Positions 25,295 through 32,912 of a DNA stretch of 32,912 nt are shown piece after piece (position 1 is the first letter of the stretch; each line of letters begins with the position of its first letter). The DNA is taken from positions 1-32,912 of the forward strand of contig JAICYU010000016.1 in NCBI GenBank assembly GCA_025934025.1, in the 5' to 3' direction. The translations under genes were made by a program, and so were the position numbers. This stretch comes from Terriglobales bacterium. GTDB lineage: Bacteria > Acidobacteriota > Terriglobia > Terriglobales > Acidobacteriaceae. The notes beneath the pieces are model-generated. The model searched no databases. It was not told the origin of the DNA and saw only the letters and a list, made by a program, of their open reading frames with translations.

Positions 25295-27121
25295 ATGCGC
25301 AAGCAAACCCTTCTTCTGATGCTCGTGCTAATGGCTTTGCCATTGTCGCTATTTGCCGATGATTCCAAGATTTCGCCCGACCTGCTGAATGACACCTCTG
25401 CCGGACAGCAGCAGGTGGTGGTGCAGTACGCGCCGGGCACGCAGTTGACCTGCAGCGGCTTGCTTGGCCTGCTCGGATGTGTAGTGGGAGACGTTCTGAA
25501 GCTGGGCGGGGCCGTTCTGGGCTCGCTTCCGATTGTGAACGGGCTGGTTGCGTCGCTCGACCACAACGGGATTGTGGCGCTCTCAAACCAATCCAATGTG
25601 GTTTATATCAGCAAAGACCGGCCGCTCGCGCCATTCCTGGACAATGCAGCTCCCGGCGTGAATGCGCAAGCCGCTTGGAAATCAAATTACACGGGCAGCG
25701 GGATTGGCGTGGCCCTCATTGATAGCGGGGTCAACAACCATCCCGATTTGAACATGGGATTGATACCGTTCTCGCGCGTGGTTTACAACCAGAGTTTTAT
25801 TCCCGGAACCTCCAGCGCGGCGGACCAGTACGGCCACGGTACGCACATTGCCGGGCTCATCGCGGGCGATGGCCTCAGTTCCACCGGACCGCTGTTTTCT
25901 GAAACCTTTAAAGGCATCGCTCCCAACGCGAACATCGTGAACTTGCGCGTGCTGGACGCCAACGGCAGCGCGACGGATAGCGAGGTAATCGCCGCCCTTG
26001 CCAAGGCCATCAGCCTGAAATCACAGTACAACATCCGGGTGATCAATCTTTCACTCGGGCGCGGCGTGTTCGAAAGCTACACGCTCGACCCCTTGTGCCA
26101 GGCGGTTGAGAAGGCCTGGAAGAGCGGAATCGTTGTTGTGGTGGCCGCAGGCAATAATGGCCGCTTTCAGCCGACCAGTGGTTACGCTACCGTGACGTCG
26201 CCCGGGAACGATCCGTACGTCCTCACGGTAGGCGCAATGAAGGAGATGGGAACAACGGACCGCGGAGATGATCTGATCGCAAGCTACAGCTCCAAAGGGC
26301 CGACTTTGCTTGATCACATCGTCAAGCCGGACCTCGTTGCGCCGGGCAACCTGGTGGTCTCCACCGAAACCAGCAACACCACGCTATACAACACTGAAAC
26401 CAGCAATTTGGTTCCGTACAGTGACTATGTCTGGGGTGGATCGTCAGCGCCCTCCAGGACTTATTTCAGCCTGAGCGGCACCAGTATGGCCGCTGGGGTG
26501 GTGAGCGGCGCAGTGGCTGACCTGCTTCAGGCACATCCCACGCTCACGCCTGATCAGGTAAAAGCGCGGTTGATGAAGACCGCCTCCAAAGCATTTCCGC
26601 AGAGCAGCAGCGTGTACGATCCTGCCAGCGGCGCGACTTATACCGCTGAGTACGACATTTTCACCGTCGGCGCCGGGTATCTTGATCTGGCTGCAGCGTT
26701 GGCCAGTACTGACTTGAGCACCCGCTCGGCAATGTCGCCCACCGCGGCCTACAACTCCAACACTGGGAACGTTTACCTCAGCAGCGATCCATCAGCCGTA
26801 TGGGGTACCTCGCAGGCGTGGTCGGGACCGGCGGTCTGGGGCAATTCACAGTTCCTGGGCGGCAGCTCAGTTATGTGGGGAACCTCTGTGATGTGGGGCA
26901 CGTCCACACCCGGTGGCTCTTCCGTGATGTGGGGAACGTCAGGATTGTGGGGAGATTCGGTGATGTGGGGGACGAACACCTCTTCCGGATTTGCCACCAT
27001 CTGGAGCAACAGCGTGATGTGGGGTACCAGCGTCATGTGGGGTACCAGCGGACAAGACGCTACCAGCGTGATGTGGGGCACCAGTGTAATGTGGGGTACC
27101 AGCGTAGACAAAGGCGAATGA
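25295..27121 (+). CDS. Secreted subtilase (S8) with C-terminal VMWGTS repeats
   Basis: A 608-residue exported serine protease. The ATG at 25295 is preferred over 25262 because AGGA lies eight bases upstream and the signal peptide (MRKQTLLLMLVLMALPLSLF) then begins properly. An I9-like or unassigned propeptide (about 25-110) precedes the catalytic domain, whose triad is Asp143 (VALIDSG), His181 (GHGTHIAGLIAG) and Ser397 (SGTSMAAGVVSG); the oxyanion Asn is in VAAGNNG. The domain ends near residue 480. The last hundred residues are a repeat tail with eight VMWGT units and variants (AVWGTS, AVWGNS, GLWGDS, TIWSNS). The tail has no sorting motif I know. It is probably a surface or self-binding module. 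The next gene is an intracellular-type glucoamylase. Confidence 0.92.
   Translation: MRKQTLLLMLVLMALPLSLFADDSKISPDLLNDTSAGQQQVVVQYAPGTQLTCSGLLGLLGCVVGDVLKLGGAVLGSLPIVNGLVASLDHNGIVALSNQSNVVYISKDRPLAPFLDNAAPGVNAQAAWKSNYTGSGIGVALIDSGVNNHPDLNMGLIPFSRVVYNQSFIPGTSSAADQYGHGTHIAGLIAGDGLSSTGPLFSETFKGIAPNANIVNLRVLDANGSATDSEVIAALAKAISLKSQYNIRVINLSLGRGVFESYTLDPLCQAVEKAWKSGIVVVVAAGNNGRFQPTSGYATVTSPGNDPYVLTVGAMKEMGTTDRGDDLIASYSSKGPTLLDHIVKPDLVAPGNLVVSTETSNTTLYNTETSNLVPYSDYVWGGSSAPSRTYFSLSGTSMAAGVVSGAVADLLQAHPTLTPDQVKARLMKTASKAFPQSSSVYDPASGATYTAEYDIFTVGAGYLDLAAALASTDLSTRSAMSPTAAYNSNTGNVYLSSDPSAVWGTSQAWSGPAVWGNSQFLGGSSVMWGTSVMWGTSTPGGSSVMWGTSGLWGDSVMWGTNTSSGFATIWSNSVMWGTSVMWGTSGQDATSVMWGTSVMWGTSVDKGE
26797..27112 (+). 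repeat. VMWGTS-coding repeat tail of the protease gene
   Basis: Near-identical units of about 18-21 bases such as GTGATGTGGGGTACCAGC recur at the 3' end of the gene. They encode SVMWGTS or VMWGTS. Eight VMWGT copies plus four degenerate ones are present; the last four are the most alike, with repeated GGTACC. DNA identity between adjacent units suggests recent expansion. Confidence 0.85.
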
Positions 27122-27384
27122 CGGTCGTGCTCATGCACGCTTTCATGCGCGACGAGGAACGGATTCAAAAGAGCTGGTTGCTCCGAGCAGGAGAGGAAAT
27201 CTTCTGACGGAGCAGCTGGCTCTGAGCCATTAGCTCTTCACTTCCACGTTTGGGTTTGTGCTGACCCTTGCAGATGTCCGCGTATTTCAAACGTGGCACT
27301 GATCGCCCGCACCCTGCCTTTCGCGGGCTGGAGCAGAATGTGAGCTTTGCCTCTTTCTCCGGAACACCGTATCTTTTAGCCAGC

Positions 27385-29784
27385 ATGCCAGATCAACCGC
27401 TCGGCGCTTTTGGACAGCCAGGAATTCCACCCACTTGGACCACCAGCACCAAAGACGGAGTGGGAACCGCCTACTCCACATCGAGCCGCGTCTGGTTCAC
27501 CCTCGCGCTCGGCATAGTCACCGAAATCTACTATCCCACCATTGATCGCCCGCAGATCCGCGACGCGCAATTCCTGGTGAGCGATGGCCACACTTTTTTT
27601 CACGAAGAAAAGCGTGACATGACGCACAAAACGGCGCGGCTGGAAACGCACACCTTGGGATATCACGTAACCACCGCGGATCCAGCAGGCCGCTACCGGA
27701 TCGAAAAAGATGTAATCTGCGACCCGCACCAGGCCGGCGTTCTCATCAATGCTGAATTCTTTCCTTCGCCGGGTTGGGAGAACAAGTTGCATCTGTACTT
27801 CCTTGTCGCTCCACACATCAATGTTGGCGGCTGGAACAATTCCGCCATGAAGATGAACGTTGCCGGGCAGCAGGTGCTGATTGCCTCGAAAGAGCGCACC
27901 TATCTTGCTATGGGCTGCGCCGGCGGATTCACGAAAGCGTCTTGCGGCTTTGTGGGCGCAAGCGACGGCTGGCAGGACTTGAAAGACAACTTCCGCATGG
28001 ATTGGGAGTTTGATCGCGCCGAGAACGGCAACGTCGCCATGATGGGAGAGGTTGATCTTTCGCGGGGCAATGAGGTCACGGTCGCAATCGCATTCGGCGA
28101 CAGCCTGCATGCAGCAACCGCCGTACTGAATCAGTCGTTGGCGATTCCCTTCGAGCAGCACCGCAGTCGCTTTATTGATCAGTGGCAGCGCATGACGGAT
28201 ACGCTGCACCGCCTTGAGCACGTCAGCGCCGATGGGGGAGAACTTTACCGCACCAGCCGAACGCTCCTGCTTTCGCATGAAGACAAAACGTTTGCCGGCG
28301 CGCTGATTGCCTCCGCAACCATCCCCTTTGGAGACGTAATGGGCGATGACGACCTTGGCGGTTATCACCTGGTCTGGGTCCGTGACATGGTCAACAGCGC
28401 TACCGCGCTGCTTGCTTCGGGAGATAAGGTGACGCCGCTCCGCGCTTTAGTCTATCTGGCCTGCTCGCAGCAGCCCGACGGCGGATTTCCGCAAAACTTC
28501 TGGATTGACGGCACGCCGTACTGGAAAGGAATCCAGCTCGATGAAGTGGCATTTCCTGTCATGCTGGCTTGGCGATTGTGGAAAGCCGGAGCGCTCGAGA
28601 AATTCGACCCTTACCCGATGATCAAAGCGGCGATGAGGTATCTGGTCCAGTTTGGGCCTGTCACCCAGCAGGACCGCTGGGAAGAGGCCAGCGGTTACTC
28701 GCCTTCAACGCTTGCCGCCACCATTGCGGCGTTCATCTGCGCCGCAGATTTCGCGCGTTCGCGAAACGAGAATGACGCGGCTCGCTTCATGGAAGATCAT
28801 GCAGATTTTCTGGAATCCAATATCGAGCGGTGGACCGTAACCACCCAAGGATCGCTTGCGCCGGGGATTTCGCGGCATTACATCCGCATTCTGCCCATTG
28901 ATGTGCATGACGTTTCTCCCGAAGCAGACCCGAACACGGCGGAGCTAACGCTGGCAAACTGCCCTCCTGGCACTCAGTGCCGGTTCCCCGCGAAGCAGAT
29001 TGTGGATGCAGGATTTCTGGAACTGGTCCGTTACGGCGTGCGCAAAGCGGGCACCCCGCTGATGGAAGATTCGCTTCGCGTGGTGGACGAGTCCTTGAAG
29101 ATTGAAACTCCGTTTGGTCCCGTGTGGCGCCGCTACAACCACGATGGATATGGTCCGCATGCTGATGGCGCGCCTTTTCAGGGTTGGGGGATTGGACGCG
29201 CGTGGCCTTTGCTGACCGGGGAACGCGCGCATTACGAATTGGCGGCGGGAAGAAATGTAGGACCGCTGATCGCCACCATGGAGAAGTTCGCGACGCAGGG
29301 CGGCATGCTTCCCGAGCAGGTCTGGGACGCGCCCGATATTCCCGAGGCATTCATGTTTCTTGGCCGTCCCGCGGGCTCCGCCACGCCACTGATGTGGGCG
29401 CATGCCGAATACATCAAGTTGCTTCGCTCTGTCTCAGACGGCCAGGTCTTCGATCTGTTTCCGCCTGTCGCTGATCGTTACATGAATCAGCGTGGCCGCA
29501 AAGACCTGGAGGTGTGGCGACTGAACCGCCAGATCCGGCGTATGAAAGCGGGTTCAGTACTGCGAATCGTCAAGGCTGCACCGTTCAGGCTGCGTTGGAC
29601 GTGTAGCGATGATGGAACTTTCAAAGAAACAGCATCCACTTCGAGTGGTCTGGGAGTGGAGTTTGTTGATCTAGATTCCAAGGCGGATCAAACTGATCCG
29701 GTGAGATTCACGTTTCTGCCCGCCGATGAAGCTAGCGGTAATGGCACTGTATTTGAAATTGCGCTTGTATCGGCCTCTCGATGA
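27385..29784 (+). CDS. Glycoside hydrolase family 15 (glucoamylase-like)
   Basis: A 799-residue enzyme of the GH15 family. An N-terminal beta-sandwich (about 1-270: TKDGVGTAYS, WFTLALGIVTEIYYP) is joined to an (alpha/alpha)6 barrel with MGDDDLGGYHLVWVRDMV, GFPQNFWIDGTPYWKGIQLD, the general acid pair in RWEEASGYSPSTLAA (Glu433/434) and the catalytic base in MLPEQVWD (Glu644). It releases glucose from the non-reducing end of alpha-glucans or glucodextran. No signal peptide is seen, so it is likely cytoplasmic. The ATG at 27385 is chosen because the family starts there; a TTG-type start at 27268 would add 39 residues lacking similarity. It is 18 bases from the converging beta-propeller gene. Confidence 0.93.
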   Translation: MPDQPLGAFGQPGIPPTWTTSTKDGVGTAYSTSSRVWFTLALGIVTEIYYPTIDRPQIRDAQFLVSDGHTFFHEEKRDMTHKTARLETHTLGYHVTTADPAGRYRIEKDVICDPHQAGVLINAEFFPSPGWENKLHLYFLVAPHINVGGWNNSAMKMNVAGQQVLIASKERTYLAMGCAGGFTKASCGFVGASDGWQDLKDNFRMDWEFDRAENGNVAMMGEVDLSRGNEVTVAIAFGDSLHAATAVLNQSLAIPFEQHRSRFIDQWQRMTDTLHRLEHVSADGGELYRTSRTLLLSHEDKTFAGALIASATIPFGDVMGDDDLGGYHLVWVRDMVNSATALLASGDKVTPLRALVYLACSQQPDGGFPQNFWIDGTPYWKGIQLDEVAFPVMLAWRLWKAGALEKFDPYPMIKAAMRYLVQFGPVTQQDRWEEASGYSPSTLAATIAAFICAADFARSRNENDAARFMEDHADFLESNIERWTVTTQGSLAPGISRHYIRILPIDVHDVSPEADPNTAELTLANCPPGTQCRFPAKQIVDAGFLELVRYGVRKAGTPLMEDSLRVVDESLKIETPFGPVWRRYNHDGYGPHADGAPFQGWGIGRAWPLLTGERAHYELAAGRNVGPLIATMEKFATQGGMLPEQVWDAPDIPEAFMFLGRPAGSATPLMWAHAEYIKLLRSVSDGQVFDLFPPVADRYMNQRGRKDLEVWRLNRQIRRMKAGSVLRIVKAAPFRLRWTCSDDGTFKETASTSSGLGVEFVDLDSKADQTDPVRFTFLPADEASGNGTVFEIALVSASR

Positions 29785-29802
29785 TCCGCGGGCGCCGATT
29801 GG

Positions 29803-30933
29803 CTATTCCTCTGCGAGGCTGATCCAAGCAGGCGAAACCGGCACACTGAATGGAGAGCCGGTCACTGTTGTCAGTTCGCCTTTGCTCACAATCGCGAATG
29901 CCGCGATATCGTTCGTGGTTTGGTCTGCAACATAAACAAACGCGCCGGTTGATGCGATAAACCCCGGACCGCGTCCACCGGTTGCAAATGGCGAACCGGC
30001 AATCTGGCCAATCGCGCCGGAGTTCGAGTCAATCACGAAGGCTGAAACGTCATTCGAGCCGGCATTCGCCACAAAGAGCTCGGTTCCCGCAGGATCAGTG
30101 GTGAGAGCGGAAGGTTGTGTGCCCGCCGCAAATGGCGAGCCGCTGATTGGAGCTAATGCCCCATTCTGCACGGAAAAGGCCAGCACCGCATTGTGTGCTC
30201 CATCAGCGACATAGAGGAAATGGCCGGAGGGATGAACTGCCAGACCGGTCGGGGTCGAGTTCGCTCCAACAGCAAACGGCGAACCGGCAACCGGCGCCAG
30301 CGATCCGTCGTTACTGTTCACGGCAAAGGCAAAGATGGCAGCCTGCGAAGGGCTACTGACGAAAAGAAAGTCTCCTTGAGGTGTAATCGCCATCGAACTG
30401 GGAGCAGTGAAGCTGCCGTAGGACGTCGTCGCGCCTGCACCATTCCCTGGAGGGTTCGTGATCAATGAAAGATTACCGTTCGTCGGATCCAGAAGAAACG
30501 CGGAAATATCGCCCGAAGTCTGGTTCAGCACGTAAACATGAGGAGCATTGGGAGCCATAACAATCGCCGCCGGCCCTGCGCCTGTAGTGAAAATATTTGG
30601 GGGAGCAAGAGGCGACGGCGGCAGAGCAGCATTGGTGGGCGGAACGGTAAGTTCGCCATTGCCTTTGTTGATATTGAGCAGCGTGAGATTGTTCCCGGAA
30701 AAATTCGCGATATAAAAGAAGTCGCCTGGCGGATGGACCGCCATGGCAACCGGGTTCGACCCCGTAGGAAAGGTGGGCTGTCCCAATGCCGTGATATGAC
30801 CATCCGTGTGGACCTGAAAGCCGAACACTTCATTGGTTCCAGCTCCGGTTGCGTAGAGAAAAATTGCGTGACTGCTGGCACATCCCGTAACCCCGGTGAG
30901 CAGGGCGAGGGCCAGCAAAAACCTTGCTGTCAT
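29803..30933 (-). CDS. Beta-propeller lipoprotein (lactonase-like fold)
   Basis: A 376-residue lipoprotein. The signal (LLALALLTGVTGC) ends in a lipobox. The rest is a string of six to seven blades with the repeats VAMAVHPPGDFFYIANFSGN, GLAVHPSGHFLYVADGAHN, ALTTDPAGTELFVANAGSND and AFVYVADQTTNDIAAFAI, and spacers such as LAPISGSPFAAGTQPS. This is the 6-phosphogluconolactonase-like/YncE type propeller common in secreted acidobacterial proteins. No catalytic residues of a true lactonase could be assigned, so it is more likely a binding scaffold. It is tail-to-tail with the GH15 gene. Confidence 0.85.
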   Translation of the reverse strand: MTARFLLALALLTGVTGCASSHAIFLYATGAGTNEVFGFQVHTDGHITALGQPTFPTGSNPVAMAVHPPGDFFYIANFSGNNLTLLNINKGNGELTVPPTNAALPPSPLAPPNIFTTGAGPAAIVMAPNAPHVYVLNQTSGDISAFLLDPTNGNLSLITNPPGNGAGATTSYGSFTAPSSMAITPQGDFLFVSSPSQAAIFAFAVNSNDGSLAPVAGSPFAVGANSTPTGLAVHPSGHFLYVADGAHNAVLAFSVQNGALAPISGSPFAAGTQPSALTTDPAGTELFVANAGSNDVSAFVIDSNSGAIGQIAGSPFATGGRGPGFIASTGAFVYVADQTTNDIAAFAIVSKGELTTVTGSPFSVPVSPAWISLAEE

Positions 30934-31112
30934 GAGTTCTCCAAGATTGCAAACAAAGAAATATGTGAGGACAAGGATACATGAACCGAAGCTTGAAAAT
31001 CGAAGGCGGGACGCAGCCGGTCCTCAAACTGACCTCCGGCACGAGAGGCTTCGTCGGCTCCAAGCAACCAGCCTTGTCGTGAGCTGCATCTATCCATACG
31101 CTAAAGGTGTAT

Positions 31113-31382
31113 GTGCCGGGGGCCCAGGTGAAAGAGGAACAGTTCAGGCCAGGAGATAAAGTTCCACAAAGCGGAATTTACCGAATCGAGCATGACAAGC
31201 ACCGCATGATGCATCATGCCACGCTCACTGGAGGAACGCGCTTTCCCCGCTGCAAGCAGTGCGGAGACGCCGTACGATTTGTCTCGGTCCGGGCCTCGCG
31301 GGGAATGGTGCTTCCTTTCCGTGAAACCGACATTCTCGAAGAGTACCCACCCCAAGGCGGCCTGAAGGTTGTGGCCGGATAA
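31113..31382 (+). CDS. Small H3C2 protein, tandem paralog 1
   Basis: An 89-residue protein. The start is not certain: GTG codons at 31107, 31113 and 31128 are all in frame; AAAGG (31103-31107) favours 31113. The pattern is FRPGDKVPQSGIYRIEHDKHRMMHHATL, a run to FPRCKQCGDAVRFV, then a C-terminal tail. Conserved with its neighbour are VPxSGIYR, HxxHRxxH, TL, FPRCxxCxD and VxF. One CxxC pair and three His suggest a zinc site, perhaps completed by a dimer. No function is known to me. Transcription is with the next two genes in the same direction; gap to the next is 82 bases. Confidence 0.65.
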   Translation: MPGAQVKEEQFRPGDKVPQSGIYRIEHDKHRMMHHATLTGGTRFPRCKQCGDAVRFVSVRASRGMVLPFRETDILEEYPPQGGLKVVAG

Positions 31383-31464
31383 TCGTTGCTACGTGTTAAG
31401 TCTTGTTCCGTAACTCCATTTTTATAGTTTTCTAATCTTCAAGGTCTGTTATCATCGGGCCCAC

Positions 31465-31734
31465 ATGAGCGCCCGGTCAGTTTTTAAAACGGGGGCCACG
31501 GTTCCGGAGAGCGGAATCTATCGGGTTTTCCATACCGCACATCGTTTGCCGCACGAAGTCACTCTTTTCCGCGAAAACGTGTTCCCACGCTGCTCCAAGT
31601 GTCAGGATGAAGTAGTGTTTGAGCTGCTGCACGCGGTGTCCAGAACTTTTACCTTCGAGCGGCTCACCCTTTATGAGCTGCCTGCGATGGACGATGACCA
31701 GCCAGCCGAACCCACCGAAGCCGCCAAGCGCTAG
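31465..31734 (+). CDS. Small H3C2 protein, tandem paralog 2
   Basis: An 89-residue protein starting at ATG 31465 (MSARSVFKTGATVPESG). It shares with the upstream gene GIYRV, HTAHRLPHE (HxxHRxxH), TLFRENVFPRCSKCQD and VVF. Its C-terminus is acidic (MDDDQPAEPTEAAKR). It is followed after 42 bases by a methyltransferase gene. The two copies look like an old tandem duplication, since only the motif residues are conserved. Function unknown; a metal-binding regulator is one guess. Confidence 0.7.
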   Translation: MSARSVFKTGATVPESGIYRVFHTAHRLPHEVTLFRENVFPRCSKCQDEVVFELLHAVSRTFTFERLTLYELPAMDDDQPAEPTEAAKR

Positions 31735-31776
31735 ACCATTGTTTCCACGAAGGTTACAGTTTGTTGTGCTTTAGCC

Positions 31777-32547
31777 ATGCCTGACTGGAATCCACAACTC
31801 TACCTGAAATTTTCCGATCAGCGGGGGCGACCGGCTGCCGACCTGATTGCTCAGCTTCAGCTTGAAAATCCCCAACGCATCATTGATCTGGGCTGCGGAA
31901 CCGGCACGAGCACAGAACGGCTGCAGCAGCGCTGGCCAGACGCCCAGATCAGCGGCCTGGATAGCTCACCCGCCATGCTGCGACAGGCGCAGGACAGCCA
32001 TCCGGAATGGCATTGGATCGAGAGCAGAATTGAGGACTGGCAGCCCGCCGGGGCTTACAACCTGATCTTCAGCAATGCAGCCCTGCATTGGGTGGCTGAC
32101 CACGGCTCACTCTTTCCGCGTCTGCTGGGAAGCGTTGCTCCAGGAGGCGCCCTGGCCGTCCAGATGCCCCATAATTTGAGCTCCCCCGCTACTCGGGCCA
32201 TGAAGAAAGTTTCGGAAGATGCGCACTGGTCGTCTGCTCTTGAAGGCGCGCGCGCGAGCACGTTTGTTCAGCCAGCCGGCTTCTATTACCAGGAGCTGCG
32301 GAAGCTTGCCGCACGGCTAAACATCTGGGAAACCGAGTACTTGCAGATTGTGGACGGCCCGCTAGCGGTACTCGAATGGCTGCGCAGTACCGCCCTGCGA
32401 CCTTATTTAGAACGCCTCCCTGACGACGCGCAGCGGCAGCAATTTGAAGAAATGTGCCTGGCGGAACTTGAGCAGGCCTACCCGCTTGACGATCAGGGCA
32501 GGACGCTGTTCCCCTACCGGAGAATGTTCATCATCGCGTACCGCTGA
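31777..32547 (+). CDS. tam: Trans-aconitate 2-methyltransferase
   Basis: This SAM-dependent enzyme methylates trans-aconitate, an inhibitor of aconitase that forms spontaneously from cis-aconitate. The 256-residue product begins WNPQLYLKFSDQR, which is typical of Tam, then has IIDLGCGTGTSTERL (SAM-binding motif I), ISGLDSSPAML (motif II), YNLIFSNAALHWV and the C-terminal VLEWLRSTALRPYLERL, with the final FPYRRMFIIA. Length matches the E. coli enzyme (252). The ATG has no obvious ribosome site. It is upstream of an aldo/keto reductase. Confidence 0.92.
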   Translation: MPDWNPQLYLKFSDQRGRPAADLIAQLQLENPQRIIDLGCGTGTSTERLQQRWPDAQISGLDSSPAMLRQAQDSHPEWHWIESRIEDWQPAGAYNLIFSNAALHWVADHGSLFPRLLGSVAPGGALAVQMPHNLSSPATRAMKKVSEDAHWSSALEGARASTFVQPAGFYYQELRKLAARLNIWETEYLQIVDGPLAVLEWLRSTALRPYLERLPDDAQRQQFEEMCLAELEQAYPLDDQGRTLFPYRRMFIIAYR

Positions 32548-32589
32548 GCGACGAGTATTCTAGAAGGTTTGTTCGTGAGGGCTTCCGCA

Positions 32590-32912
32590 ATGGAATACAC
32601 CAATCTCGGCAGCACCGGCACAAAAGTCTCGCGCATCTGCCTCGGCTGCATGACCTATGGCACAAAGCAGTGGCGTGAATGGGTGCTGGAAGAGGAAGAA
32701 GGACGGCCTTTCCTGAAGCGTGCGCTGGAACTTGGCATCAACTTCTTCGATACGGCTGACATGTACTCGCTGGGCCGCAGCGAAGAGGTGCTGGGCCGGG
32801 CGCTCAAGGATTTTGGCCCTTCGCGCGACAAGCTGGTGATTGCCACGAAAGTTTTCTTTCCGCTGGGCGACGATCCCAACCAGAAAGGCCTTTCGCGCAA
32901 GCACATCATGCA
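32590..32912 (+). CDS. Aldo/keto reductase, N-terminal part (cut by window end)
   Basis: The open frame runs off the end of the window, so only about 107 residues are seen. It starts MEYTNLGSTGTKVSRICLG, with CMTYGTKQWREW, ALELGINFFDTADMYSLGRS (catalytic Asp and Tyr of the AKR family) and KDFGPSRDKLVIATKVF. The ATG at 32590 is preferred, with GAGGG about ten bases upstream; a GTG at 32575 is in frame. It is an NADPH-dependent oxidoreductase; substrate unknown. Confidence 0.9.
   Translation, partial: MEYTNLGSTGTKVSRICLGCMTYGTKQWREWVLEEEEGRPFLKRALELGINFFDTADMYSLGRSEEVLGRALKDFGPSRDKLVIATKVFFPLGDDPNQKGLSRKHIM

Overview
The window looks like a chromosomal segment of a soil-type Acidobacteriota bacterium (Terriglobia-like). 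This is inferred from the mix of families: a four-helix-bundle protein with its suffix domain, a DehI-family protein, many secreted or lipoprotein genes, a subtilase with a Trp-rich repeat tail and small lineage-type basic proteins. The DNA is GC-rich, with lower-GC intergenic stretches. No rRNA, tRNA, transposase, integrase or CRISPR array is visible.

Layout. Bases 1-2.2 kb form an unusual island: five clusters of a 9-bp repeat (TGGAC plus four variable bases) lie around and inside a four-helix-bundle gene, and end just after a gene with a HEPN-like C-terminal RNxxxH motif. From 2.3 to 8.7 kb come housekeeping genes: yihY-like and pyruvate kinase (overlapping), a class I aminotransferase with an operator-like palindrome in its promoter, a degenerate receiver-like protein, an AI-2E family transporter and mutM. 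The block from 9.4 to 12.8 kb is a tightly coupled hemE-hemH-hemY operon for the last steps of heme synthesis. From 12.9 to 17.7 kb are envelope or secreted proteins (a phospholipase C/acid phosphatase-like lipoprotein, a small lipoprotein, a membrane protein with an anti-sigma type zinc motif, an FN3 plus DUF5648-like protein) and a YycJ-type metallo-hydrolase. From 17.8 to 21.5 kb lie pyrD, a DehI-family protein, a small AT-hook-like protein and isocitrate lyase. From 21.7 to 25 kb are a small membrane protein, an ECF-like sigma factor and a membrane HD-GYP-GAF c-di-GMP phosphodiesterase. The 25.3-30.9 kb part carries the subtilase with VMWGTS repeats, a GH15 glucoamylase and a beta-propeller lipoprotein. 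The end has two tandem paralogous small proteins with an H3C2 metal-site pattern, a trans-aconitate methyltransferase and the start of an aldo/keto reductase cut by the window edge.

The genes are mostly short transcription units, often convergent and separated by clear hairpin terminators. The most unusual elements are the 9-bp repeat island, the pair of small basic AT-hook/NUMOD3-like paralogs (8.7 and 19.8 kb), the tandem H3C2 miniproteins (31.1-31.7 kb), the VMWGTS tail of the subtilase, and the phosphoesterase whose metal-site acidic residues are replaced.
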